From CAMLDH01 sp966250375 (GTDB lineage Bacteria; Pseudomonadota; Gammaproteobacteria; Burkholderiales; Burkholderiaceae_D), in NCBI GenBank assembly GCA_966250375.1, contig CBINHE010000096.1, positions 1 to 15,981 on the forward strand: DNA of 15,981 nucleotides, read 5' to 3'. Below, piece after piece: positions 6,549 through 13,944 of the stretch. The first letter of the stretch is position 1. Every line of letters begins with the position of its first letter. The position numbers and the translations under genes are program-made. The notes beneath the pieces were generated by a model, which made no database searches, was not told the origin of the DNA, and saw nothing but the letters and a program-made list of their open reading frames with translations.

Positions 6549-6986
6549 TTAGAGATTTTTGAGTGCAAAATCGATAGCGGCGCGATACCCTTCGATACCC
6601 AGTCCGCAGATCACGCCGGTGGCAACGCCGGACAGATACGAGTGATGGCGGAAGGTTTCGCGTTGGTAAATATTCGAAATATGAACTTCGATAAAGGGAA
6701 TGGCGACTGCTGCCAACGCGTCACGCAATGCAATGCTGGTGTGGGTGAAACCGCCTGGATTGATCACGATCGCGTCTATGCCTTCCATTTGAGCCGCCTG
6801 GATGCGATCAATCAAGGCTCCCTCGTGATTGCTCTGGAAGCTTGCAAGCGTGGCGCCTGCGGCAGTCGCCTGCGCGTTGGCCGCCTGCTCGATATCGGCC
6901 AGCGTACTTGATCCATAAACTTCAGGCTCACGCGTACCCAGCAGGTTCAGATTGGGACCGTTGAGCAGAAGAATGTTTTTTGCCAT
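6549..6986 (-). CDS. aroQ: Type II 3-dehydroquinate dehydratase
   Basis: AroQ dehydrates 3-dehydroquinate to 3-dehydroshikimate, the third step of the shikimate pathway, as a cytoplasmic dodecamer. The 145-residue protein shows LLNGPNLNLLGTREPEVYG (residues 7-25), with R19 and the catalytic Y24 on the flexible lid. It also has INPGGFTHTS (75-84), EVHISN (100-105) with catalytic H102, and R113. Length is typical. It lies 81 bases upstream of accB on the same strand, an arrangement often seen in proteobacteria. A GGAG at 6997-7000 (minus strand) is about 10 bases before the start. It touches a 9-bp inverted repeat (7000-7035), which may affect its expression. Confidence 0.97.
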   Translation of the reverse strand: MAKNILLLNGPNLNLLGTREPEVYGSSTLADIEQAANAQATAAGATLASFQSNHEGALIDRIQAAQMEGIDAIVINPGGFTHTSIALRDALAAVAIPFIEVHISNIYQRETFRHHSYLSGVATGVICGLGIEGYRAAIDFALKNL

Positions 6987-6999
6987 CGAGATACTGCTC

Positions 7000-7035
7000 C
7001 GTTTGACGAGGATGCGCGCATTTTGCCGTCAAACG
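7000..7035 (-). promoter_or_regulatory. Inverted repeat with nested palindrome upstream of aroQ
   Basis: CGTTTGACG (7000-7008) and CGTCAAACG (7027-7035) are perfect 9-bp inverted repeats. Between them is the self-complementary ATGCGCGCAT (7012-7021). The proximal arm touches the aroQ Shine-Dalgarno (GGAG, 6997-7000). It could be an operator for a dimeric regulator or an RNA hairpin in the aroQ leader. It lacks a downstream T-run in the direction of aroQ, so it is not an intrinsic terminator. Which of these, if any, is real is not determined by the sequence. Confidence 0.5.
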
Positions 7036-7068
7036 AAGTTGATTGGCAAGAAAAAACAACCTGAGATA

Positions 7069-7590
7069 TCAAAAATTCAACAAATCTTTGCGTAATTCTT
7101 CGAGTTTGATCCGGCCCAAATAAGTTTTCCTGATTTGTCCGTCTGATCCGACCAAAACCGTAAAAGGCAAGCCACCCGCCTGATTGCCAAATTGCTTGGT
7201 CAGCTTGGCACCGCTCATGCCGGCAATATATAGTGGGTAGCTGATCTTATACTTTGATGAAAATTCGGCAATGTTTGCCGGAGAATCAATACCTATACCA
7301 AGAATCTGGATATTTTTATTGGCAACTTCGGTTTGAAGTGCAGAAAGTTCAGGCATTTCCTGGACGCATGGAGCGCACCAGGTTGCCCAAAAATTTATCA
7401 CCAGGTGTTTGCCTTTCCATTGCGAGAGCGATTCCGATTGGCCCTGCGCATTTGCCATTGACTGCGCAAACAGGTGGGTGACAGCGGTATCTTTCGGTGC
7501 GACCGGCTCCAGTCGTTTAGCGCCAAAATAAATGCCTATCGCGACAAATAAAATGGCAATGGTTGCATACAGAAGGATATTTCGCTTCAT
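7069..7590 (-). CDS. TlpA/ResA-like membrane-anchored thiol-disulfide oxidoreductase
   Basis: The 173-residue protein begins with a short basic start and one hydrophobic helix (about 5-23) that anchors it to the inner membrane with the rest in the periplasm. The thioredoxin-like domain (about 40-173) carries NFWATWCAPCVQEMP, with the redox pair C72 and C75, and the cis-proline loop GGLPFT (139-144). This is the AhpC/TSA-Redoxin type used for reductive steps such as cytochrome c maturation or general disulfide reduction; the partner cannot be named. Its ATG overlaps the stop of the upstream gene (7587-7590), implying coupled translation. The downstream 82 bases to aroQ contain no convincing terminator. 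Confidence 0.9.
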   Translation of the reverse strand: MKRNILLYATIAILFVAIGIYFGAKRLEPVAPKDTAVTHLFAQSMANAQGQSESLSQWKGKHLVINFWATWCAPCVQEMPELSALQTEVANKNIQILGIGIDSPANIAEFSSKYKISYPLYIAGMSGAKLTKQFGNQAGGLPFTVLVGSDGQIRKTYLGRIKLEELRKDLLNF

Positions 7591-8204
7591 TTCACGTCGT
7601 TTTCGATAATTAATGCTCTAACTGTCTCGATATCTGCCCGTTCTATACATCCTGTCGCACTTGATTTCACTGCGCCGCGTAAATCATTTGTTTCATACAG
7701 GGCGAGATGAATACCTTCCTTTTGCCACATGAAGCTGACAACTTCGACCGGTTCGCTGCGCCCTTTGAAATGCACGTTTTCGGAGACCTCGAAATTGATG
7801 TTCTTGTTTAACAGGAAAATTTCGACGTCTTTCGGACTTTCGGCGAATAATTGCAAATGAATATCGGAATGTTCGCCAGCGGTCCCATTTAACACCGCGC
7901 CGGTCAAGTAGGGCTTGAATTGCGTCAATTCCTGCATCATTGTCAACGCCAGTTTGCGTAAATACAGCAGGCGCACCGGTTGCGTATCATTGAAAAACAG
8001 TTCGTTATATGTTCGTACTTCGTCCTCGACTTGCGCATTGTCTGGCAAGATATCGCCTCGCATTTTGACATCGCCAAGGATTTGTTTTGCCGCCTTGCGC
8101 TTGGCCGTGCCGTAATCGGCCCCGTCTTCGGCAATCATGCGTGCGGCAGCGGCGGCGATCTCGGAGCGCAGCGAGTCGTTGTCTGATGGGTATTTATTTG
8201 CCAT
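7587..8204 (-). CDS. Conserved protein with a nucleotidyltransferase-like region
   Basis: I recognise this 205-residue protein only as a conserved betaproteobacterial type. The N-terminal ~65 residues are helical and charged (AAARMIAEDGADYGTAKRKAAKQILGD, then ILPDNAQVEDEVR). The middle, YLTGAVLNGTAGEHSDIHLQLFAESPKDVEIFLL (99-132), resembles a minimal nucleotidyltransferase fold. There a G-T/S turn is followed by an acidic strand (D114) and a second acidic strand (D126, E128); the canonical GS...DxD pattern is imperfect. There is no signal peptide or membrane helix. It is the first gene of the minus-strand block and overlaps the TlpA-like gene by four bases. No good Shine-Dalgarno precedes ATG 8204. 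Activity and substrate are unknown. Confidence 0.75.
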   Translation of the reverse strand: MANKYPSDNDSLRSEIAAAAARMIAEDGADYGTAKRKAAKQILGDVKMRGDILPDNAQVEDEVRTYNELFFNDTQPVRLLYLRKLALTMMQELTQFKPYLTGAVLNGTAGEHSDIHLQLFAESPKDVEIFLLNKNINFEVSENVHFKGRSEPVEVVSFMWQKEGIHLALYETNDLRGAVKSSATGCIERADIETVRALIIENDVK

Positions 8205-8344
8205 GAGGTGCTTGCGACTCTCGGACGCAAGCCTGTGTGTGTCGGGTAAAATCTTACTTTACTGATTTTTTGAGGACAGAACAGAGTAACGCTTCGCTTA
8301 AGCATCGGCTACCTTCTCTATCCCACAACACCAAGAATTCTACA
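8205..8344. promoter_or_regulatory. Divergent intergenic spacer, likely promoters for both blocks
   Basis: This 140-base spacer separates the minus-strand block from mpl, so it must contain or lie near promoters for both. It is comparatively A/T-rich between 8247 and 8275. A TAAAAT at 8247-8252 could be a -10 toward mpl, but no good -35 sits at the right distance, so I do not call a specific promoter. CTTGCG (8211-8216) and CGCAAG (8226-8231) form a 6-bp inverted repeat close to the minus-strand start. No gene fits here. Confidence 0.4.
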
Positions 8345-9724
8345 ATGTATATTCATATCCTGGGTATTTGCGGCACCTTTATGGGTGGGCTCGCCGTGTT
8401 GGCCAAAGAGGCCGGACACAAAGTTACCGGCTGCGATGCCAATGTTTATCCTCCAATGAGCACCCAGCTCGAAGCGCAAGGCATCGAGTTGATCGAGGGC
8501 TTTGGGCCGGAGCAAATCAATCTGAAACCCGACCTTTTCGTGATTGGCAACGTCGTCTCGCGCGGCAATCCCTTGATGGAAGAAATCCTTAATCGCGGTT
8601 TGCCTTACACCTCGGGCCCGCAATGGATCGGCGAGCATATTCTCTATAACAAGTGGGTGCTGGCGGTTGCAGGCACCCATGGCAAAACTACGACCTCATC
8701 GATGCTGGCCTGGATTCTGGAAGAGGCCGGTTATCATCCGGGATTCCTGATCGGCGGCGTGCCGATGAATTTCGGCATTTCGGCGCGGCTGTCAGGTAAA
8801 GTCGCCGATTCCGACTTTTTCGTGATCGAAGCTGATGAATACGACACTGCGTTTTTCGACAAGCGCAGCAAATTTGTCCATTACCGCGCTAAAACGGCCA
8901 TTCTGAATAATCTTGAGTACGACCATGCGGATATTTTTCCCGATCTGGGCGCGATTGAAACCCAATTTCATCACTTGGTGCGCACCGTGCCGGGAATCGG
9001 GCGCTTGATCGTCAATGGCACGGAGACATCATTGCAACGGGTGCTCGATCGCGGTTGCTGGAGCGATAAAGAATGGTTTGGCGGTGACAAGCATGTCGAT
9101 TGGGCAATCCGCACGCATGACGATGGGAGCTTCGATGTCTTCTTTAAAGGCGAAGCGCAAGGTACCGTCGAATGGTCGCTTACCGGCGAACATAATCGTT
9201 TGAATGCATTGGCGGCGATTGCCGCCGCCCGCCATGTCGGCGTGCCGTTAGCGCAAGCGATTGAGTCGCTCGCCAAATTCAACAACGTCAAGCGCCGGAT
9301 GGAATTGCGCGGCGTGGTCAACGATGTCGCAGTATATGATGACTTCGCGCACCATCCGACCGCGATTGCGACGACGGTGGCCGGCCTTCGCAAGAAAGTC
9401 GGCAATGCGCGAATTCTTGCGGTGCTGGAACCGCGTTCCAATACGATGAAGCTCGGTGCAATGAAAGACGCGCTGCCCGGCAGTCTGGCCGATGCCGATG
9501 CGGTGTTCGGTTACGGTGCAAAAGGCAGTGGTAAAGACGCGCTTGGCTGGAATCTGGGCGAAGCGCTCTCGTCTTTGGGCGCGAAGGCGCAAGCGTTCGA
9601 TGATATGGATGGATTGGTACAGGCGATTGTGCATTCTGCGCAGCCGGGCGACCATATTCTCGTAATGAGTAATGGTGGGTTCGGTGGTGTGCATCAAAAA
9701 ATCCTGGACGCATTGTCGACATGA
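8345..9724 (+). CDS. mpl: UDP-N-acetylmuramate:L-Ala-gamma-D-Glu-meso-diaminopimelate ligase
   Basis: Mpl reattaches recycled murein tripeptide to UDP-MurNAc with ATP, feeding peptidoglycan turnover products back into synthesis in the cytoplasm. The 459-residue protein starts MYIHILGICGTFMGGLAVLAKEAGH, the Mpl/Mur N-terminal nucleotide fold. It carries the ATP P-loop AGTHGKTTTSSM (109-120), FVIEADEYDTAFFDKRSKF (159-177) and the C-terminal YDDFAHHPTAIATT. Length matches E. coli Mpl (457). A frame extension back to 8237 exists, but the conserved N-terminus begins exactly at ATG 8345, so I chose that start; its ribosome-binding site is weak. The stop overlaps the yqiA start (ATGA, 9721-9724). 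Confidence 0.96.
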   Translation: MYIHILGICGTFMGGLAVLAKEAGHKVTGCDANVYPPMSTQLEAQGIELIEGFGPEQINLKPDLFVIGNVVSRGNPLMEEILNRGLPYTSGPQWIGEHILYNKWVLAVAGTHGKTTTSSMLAWILEEAGYHPGFLIGGVPMNFGISARLSGKVADSDFFVIEADEYDTAFFDKRSKFVHYRAKTAILNNLEYDHADIFPDLGAIETQFHHLVRTVPGIGRLIVNGTETSLQRVLDRGCWSDKEWFGGDKHVDWAIRTHDDGSFDVFFKGEAQGTVEWSLTGEHNRLNALAAIAAARHVGVPLAQAIESLAKFNNVKRRMELRGVVNDVAVYDDFAHHPTAIATTVAGLRKKVGNARILAVLEPRSNTMKLGAMKDALPGSLADADAVFGYGAKGSGKDALGWNLGEALSSLGAKAQAFDDMDGLVQAIVHSAQPGDHILVMSNGGFGGVHQKILDALST

Positions 9725-10305
9725 TCCTGTATTTGCATGGATTCCGTTCGTCGCCGCATTCGTTTAAAGCACGCTTGATCGCCGAGCGCATGCAAGCGCT
9801 GGGACGCGGTGCCGAATACCAATGTCCGCAACTGTCGGCCTCACCACGAGAGGCAATTGCCCTGGCAATGCAACTTATTCGTGATGTTGCGCCGAACGAG
9901 TTGACGCTGATCGGTTCGTCGCTCGGCGGTTATTACGCGACGTCGCTGGCGGAGCAGGTGGGTTGCCGCGCAGTGCTGTTGAATCCAGCCGTTAAGCCGC
10001 CGCGCGACTTGGCGCAATACGTCGGTGTTGTCACCGACTATCATTCCGGTGCGTCATTTGAATTCAAGCGCGAATATATTGACGAATTAAAGGCGCTGGC
10101 CGTGGCGCAAATCACGCACCCGGAGCGCTATTTTCTGCTTGCGGCCACTGGTGATGAGGTACTGGACTGGCGCGAAATGGTCGAACACTATCCGCGCGCG
10201 CGGCATTGCGTGATCAATGGCAGCGATCATGGCATTTCTGATTTCAGCGAGTATCTCGAAGACGTGCTGGCGTTCTGCGGTATCCCTATGGAGGGCCGCC
10301 AGTAA
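9721..10305 (+). CDS. yqiA: YqiA-type esterase (UPF0227, alpha/beta hydrolase)
   Basis: This small cytoplasmic alpha/beta hydrolase has 194 residues. The start MILYLHGFRSSPHSFKA holds the oxyanion HGF motif. The nucleophile elbow is GSSLGG (65-70, S67), the acid is likely D145 in AATGDEVLDW, and the histidine is H170 in NGSDHGISDF. E. coli YqiA hydrolyses short acyl esters; the natural substrate is unknown. It overlaps mpl upstream by four bases and shares one base with the ubiC start downstream (TAATG, 10303-10307), so all three genes are likely co-translated. Family assignment is firm, biological role open. Confidence 0.93.
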   Translation: MILYLHGFRSSPHSFKARLIAERMQALGRGAEYQCPQLSASPREAIALAMQLIRDVAPNELTLIGSSLGGYYATSLAEQVGCRAVLLNPAVKPPRDLAQYVGVVTDYHSGASFEFKREYIDELKALAVAQITHPERYFLLAATGDEVLDWREMVEHYPRARHCVINGSDHGISDFSEYLEDVLAFCGIPMEGRQ

Positions 10306-10931
10306 TGGCGCGATCAGTCGCACATGCCTGTTGGGTTGAGCACGCCAATGGCGTCAATCCATCGTCCGAGATGCGCGGATGGCTGACTGACCGTATCTCT
10401 CTAACAGTAAAATTGATCGCGCGCAGCGCGCATTTTCGCGTGCATCGCTTGACCCAGAGACCGGGCTTGTGTCTGCCGGATGAGTTGGCCGCGGTCAATT
10501 TGCAGCGTCGTGGCCGGGTGCGGGAGCGTGAAGTGCTGCTGGAGTGCGATGGCGTACCGGTCGTATTCGCGCATACTATCGTGCCGCTGAATGCAACGGC
10601 ATCCGACTGGCCGTTCTTCAGCTCCCTGGGTGAGCGCTCGCTCGGTACGACCTTATTTGGTGATCCGCAGGTGGTGCGTGGCGCATTGCATTTTGCGCGC
10701 TTGCGCTCGGAACATCGCTTGGTGCGACGCGCGTGCGATGTACTTGGTGTGGCTCGGTTTGATGGCCCGCTTTATGCGCGCCGCTGTTTATTTCGCCGTA
10801 AAAATGGTTTGCTGCTCGTCACTGAAGTGTTCTTGCCTGCGATTGCAGATATTGGCACGCGAGGCAAAACCTCGAAAAATATTGTTCCAGCTGCGGAGCA
10901 CGCGGTTGTCGAATGTTGTCTTTCGTCTTAA
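10305..10931 (+). CDS. ubiC: Chorismate lyase (chorismate-pyruvate lyase)
   Basis: UbiC removes pyruvate from chorismate to give 4-hydroxybenzoate, the first committed step of ubiquinone synthesis in the cytoplasm. The 208-residue protein aligns with E. coli UbiC (165 residues) by pattern: WLTDRISLTVKL (26-37), RREREV-like REREVLLECDG (73-83) with the substrate-binding Arg near 75, the SLG..LFGD turn (107-120), and LLLVTEVFLPA (169-179) with the catalytic-site Glu at 174. It carries about 20 extra N-terminal residues and a roughly 30-residue C-terminal tail. The start follows the yqiA stop with a one-base overlap. Identification is good although the family is divergent. Confidence 0.88.
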   Translation: MARSVAHACWVEHANGVNPSSEMRGWLTDRISLTVKLIARSAHFRVHRLTQRPGLCLPDELAAVNLQRRGRVREREVLLECDGVPVVFAHTIVPLNATASDWPFFSSLGERSLGTTLFGDPQVVRGALHFARLRSEHRLVRRACDVLGVARFDGPLYARRCLFRRKNGLLLVTEVFLPAIADIGTRGKTSKNIVPAAEHAVVECCLSS

Positions 10932-10949
10932 TTAAAAGAAAAGTAATTG

Positions 10950-12980
10950 ATGAATCTATTTTTTGAAGAATCCGGCGACTTCAAGGCGGGCGTCGTTTTG
11001 TCGCAACAAGGCGAGGCATATCAGGTCGAGATGCAAAGCGGCAAACGCACCAAGGTGAAGGCGAAGGATGTGCTGCTGCAATTTGCGTCGCCGACGCCGC
11101 TCGAATTGTTGAGCGATGCCCACCGTATCGTGGAAGAAATCGATCTCGATTTTCTGTGGGAGGTGGCCGGGCCGGAAGAGTTTGGTTTCGCTGATTTGGG
11201 CAACGAATATTTCGGGCATGCGCCAAAACCCCACGAGGCGGCGGGCTTGCTGTTGAAATTGCATACTGCACCAATTTATTTTTACAAGAAAGGCAAAGGC
11301 CGCTACAAGGCTGCACCGGAAGCTTCGCTCAAAGCAGCCTTGGCCGGCGTCGAAAAAAAGAAACAGCAGGCATTGGTCCAGGCACAGTACGTGGAAGAGT
11401 TGAAAGCGAATCGTTTGCCGGATGCAATGAAGTCGTTGGCATTGCAATTGCTGTTCAAGCCGGACAAGAACAGTATTGAATACAAGGCCCTCGAAGCAGC
11501 ATGCAGCGAATTGCAGACGACGCCGCAACGCTTGATGCTAACAGTCGGTGGTATCGCGACCCCTAAAGATCTGCATTTCTCAAAATTTCTGTACGAGTCA
11601 TTCCCGAAAGGCACCGGCTTTCCTGCGATCGGTATACCGGCCACGCCGTCATTGCCGGACGCGGAAGTACAGGCGTTCTCGATCGACGATGTGACAACGA
11701 CGGAAATCGACGATGCGTTTTCAGTGGTGGTACTGCCGGATGGCAAGGTGCGTGTCGGCATCCATATCGCAGCACCCGCGTTGGGCATCAAACGTGACGA
11801 CGCGATCGATGCAATTGCGCGGCAGCGTCTCTCCACCGTATATATGCCGGGCGACAAAATCACAATGCTGCCGGATGCGCTGGTTGATTCGTTTACCTTG
11901 GCGGAAGGTAAAACCTGTCCTGCGGTGTCGCTGTACGCGACGCTCGATCCGACAAACTGGTCCGTAGTCGCAACCGAAACCAGGGCGGAAGCGGTGCCGA
12001 TTGCGGCCAACTTGCGCCATAATGACCTGGATGCGCTGGTCACCGAAGAAAATCTGGCTGCAGGTGCCGGCGAATATCAGCATAAAGCGGATATCGCATT
12101 GCTGTGGCAATGGGCGCAGGTGCTGGAAAAAGGCCGCATGGCCAAGCGGGAGAGTTTCGGCTTGAAGCCGGAACAGACCAATCGCGTTGATTTCAATTTT
12201 TACGTCGAAGACGATGTGGTCACGATCCAGCGTCGCAAGCGTGGTGCGCCGCTCGACAAGATTGTTGCCGAACTCATGATTTTCGCCAATAGCACCTGGG
12301 GCAAGCTCATGCACGAACATGGCGTGCCGGGAATCTATCGCAGCCAGGGAGGTGGTGGCGGCGGTGGCTGGGCCGCCAAGATGCAGGTGCGGATGGTCAC
12401 GCATGCAGCACCGCATCAGGGTTTGGGTGTTGATCAATATGCATGGAGCACGTCGCCTTTGCGGCGCTATACCGACTTGGTCAACCAGTGGCAAATTCTT
12501 GCGTGCGTCGAACACGGCGTGACCGCGCCGCTGGCGGCACCATTCAAGCCGCGCGACGCGGACCTGTTCGCAATCGTATCTGCGTTCGATGCAGCATACA
12601 GCGCGTACGGCGATTTTCAATCGAGTATGGAACGCTACTGGTGTCTGCGCTGGCTCGCGCAGGAAAGCGCAAAACAAGTCGGCGCGGTGGTGCTGAAAGA
12701 TGAAGTGCTGCGTCTGGTCGATATCCCGTTGATCATCCGCTTGCCAGGCATGCCGCAAGTCGCGCGCGGTATCCATGTCAAGCTGGATCTGATTCGATGG
12801 GACGAGATCGATTTGTCGATCGAGGCGCGTTTGCTTGAAATCGTCGATGCATCAAGTACGGATGAATCGGTTGATGAATCCGATGAAGAGGCGGTAGCGT
12901 CGGCGGAAATAGTAAACGATCCGGTTGCCGAAACAGCTATTAATGACAGTCCGGCAAGTGCTGAATCGGTGCCGGAGTGA
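10950..12980 (+). CDS. RNase II/RNase R-family 3'-5' exoribonuclease (RNB domain)
   Basis: The 676-residue protein degrades RNA from the 3' end if it acts like its family. The N-terminal ~230 residues are a family-specific RNA-binding region. The RNB catalytic core has SIDDVTTTEIDDAFSV (244-259), with metal ligands D246, E252, D254 and D255. It continues with RQRLSTVYMPGDKITMLP (291-308), IYRSQ (462-466) and STSPLRRYTDLVNQW (500-514). At 467-473 seven consecutive glycines follow the IYRSQ segment. A short OB/S1-like end (about 575-632) precedes an acidic Ser/Glu/Asp tail (633-676). I chose ATG 10950 over TTG 10947; both give the conserved NLFFEESGDFKAG start. Whether it is RNase II or R in function is not clear, so no symbol is given. 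Confidence 0.92.
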   Translation: MNLFFEESGDFKAGVVLSQQGEAYQVEMQSGKRTKVKAKDVLLQFASPTPLELLSDAHRIVEEIDLDFLWEVAGPEEFGFADLGNEYFGHAPKPHEAAGLLLKLHTAPIYFYKKGKGRYKAAPEASLKAALAGVEKKKQQALVQAQYVEELKANRLPDAMKSLALQLLFKPDKNSIEYKALEAACSELQTTPQRLMLTVGGIATPKDLHFSKFLYESFPKGTGFPAIGIPATPSLPDAEVQAFSIDDVTTTEIDDAFSVVVLPDGKVRVGIHIAAPALGIKRDDAIDAIARQRLSTVYMPGDKITMLPDALVDSFTLAEGKTCPAVSLYATLDPTNWSVVATETRAEAVPIAANLRHNDLDALVTEENLAAGAGEYQHKADIALLWQWAQVLEKGRMAKRESFGLKPEQTNRVDFNFYVEDDVVTIQRRKRGAPLDKIVAELMIFANSTWGKLMHEHGVPGIYRSQGGGGGGGWAAKMQVRMVTHAAPHQGLGVDQYAWSTSPLRRYTDLVNQWQILACVEHGVTAPLAAPFKPRDADLFAIVSAFDAAYSAYGDFQSSMERYWCLRWLAQESAKQVGAVVLKDEVLRLVDIPLIIRLPGMPQVARGIHVKLDLIRWDEIDLSIEARLLEIVDASSTDESVDESDEEAVASAEIVNDPVAETAINDSPASAESVPE

Positions 12981-12986
12981 ATTACG

Positions 12987-13014
12987 TTCAAAATGTAAGT
13001 CTTTGCCGTAAAAT
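12987..13014 (+). promoter_or_regulatory. Possible sigma70-type promoter before the TonB-family gene
   Basis: TTCAAA (12987-12992) and TAAAAT (13009-13014) are separated by 16 bases and resemble -35 and -10 boxes (4/6 and 5/6 matches to consensus). They lie just downstream of the ribonuclease stop. This would place a start site near 13020, upstream of either possible start codon of the next gene. It is a pattern match only. Confidence 0.3.
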
Positions 13015-13047
13015 TCATTCCTTCAGTCAACGCCATCCACGTCTCGT

Positions 13048-13944
13048 TTGAAGCTTATTCTCCAAAATCGCACCATGTCCATCGCCATTGCCTTCTCGGT
13101 GCTGGCGCATGGCGCATTGCTTGCCGTACGTTTTGCTGCGCCCGATACATTCCGCTTCCAGCCGACTGATCCCAGCCTGGAAGTCATTCTGGTGAACGCG
13201 AAGCACGACAAGAAACCGCTGAATGCCGACGCCTTGGCACAGGCAAACCTCGACGGTGGCGGCAATGCGAATGCCGGCAGAGCAAAGTCGCCGTTGCCGG
13301 ACATGCGCAGGAGTGAAGATGGCGACAGCGCGAAGGCAGCCAAACGCCGGATCGCCGAGCTGGAAGAACAACAACGCAAACTGATGGCGCAACTGAAAAA
13401 GAAGATCCCGTTTTCAGCGCCGTTGATCAAAAATCCGGATAAGCAGAAAGAGCAGCCGCTGCAGCCCGAAGGCATCGATGCATTGGACAGTGCGAAGATG
13501 ATCGCGCGTCGCGAAGCGGAGATCGCCAGGAATATCGAGGATTACAACAAGCGTCCGAAGAAGACACAGATCACGCCGAGCACGCGTGAAGTTGGTTATG
13601 CGATGTATTACAAGGCTTTGCAAGAACGGATTGAAAAAATCGGTACGCTGAATTTTCCCCAGCAAGACGGCAGGAAATTGTATGGAGAGCTGGTAATTTA
13701 CATTCCGATATTCCAGGACGGCACAATTTACGAAAAGGATGGCGGACCGCGTGTCGAACGCAGTTCGGGCAATGACGCGCTGGATCGTGCCGCGTTGCGT
13801 ATCGTGCGCCGCGCAGCGCCGTTCGGCAAGTTCCCGCCGAATATGCGTTCGAGCGACAAGGATGATGTTTGGGAAATCATCACACGCTTTAAATTTACCC
13901 GCGAAGATGCGCTGGAAGCCGAATTACGGGGTGGGAGAAACTGA
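13048..13944 (+). CDS. TonB-family (TonB C-terminal domain) envelope protein
   Basis: Read from TTG 13048 the protein has 298 residues. It has a basic N-terminus with one membrane helix (about 10-28, SIAIAFSVLAHGALLAVRF), a charged periplasmic linker with a likely coiled coil (about 95-120, RRIAELEEQQRKLMAQLKKK), and a TonB-like C-terminal domain (about 200-290). That domain includes IEKIGTLNFPQ, LYGELVIYIPIFQDG and the RSSGNDALDRAALRIVRRAAPF helix. TonB proteins transmit inner-membrane energy to outer-membrane receptors, but the usual Pro-Glu/Pro-Lys repeat is absent and no exbB/exbD is nearby, so function is uncertain. ATG 13075 is an alternative start (289 residues); neither start has a clear Shine-Dalgarno. 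The stop overlaps the aroE start (TGATG). Confidence 0.85.
   Translation: MKLILQNRTMSIAIAFSVLAHGALLAVRFAAPDTFRFQPTDPSLEVILVNAKHDKKPLNADALAQANLDGGGNANAGRAKSPLPDMRRSEDGDSAKAAKRRIAELEEQQRKLMAQLKKKIPFSAPLIKNPDKQKEQPLQPEGIDALDSAKMIARREAEIARNIEDYNKRPKKTQITPSTREVGYAMYYKALQERIEKIGTLNFPQQDGRKLYGELVIYIPIFQDGTIYEKDGGPRVERSSGNDALDRAALRIVRRAAPFGKFPPNMRSSDKDDVWEIITRFKFTREDALEAELRGGRN

Noticed and set aside
7036..7068. Terminator between the TlpA-like gene and aroQ
   Set aside because: The minus strand has a T-run (near 7052-7057) but no GC-rich hairpin directly before it.
8237..8344. Upstream extension of mpl by 36 codons
   Set aside because: The family N-terminus starts at ATG 8345 and the extension is A/T-rich intergenic sequence without protein-like character.
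11721..12776. Open frame of 351 codons on the minus strand
   Set aside because: Antisense shadow of the RNB exoribonuclease gene; no recognisable domain.
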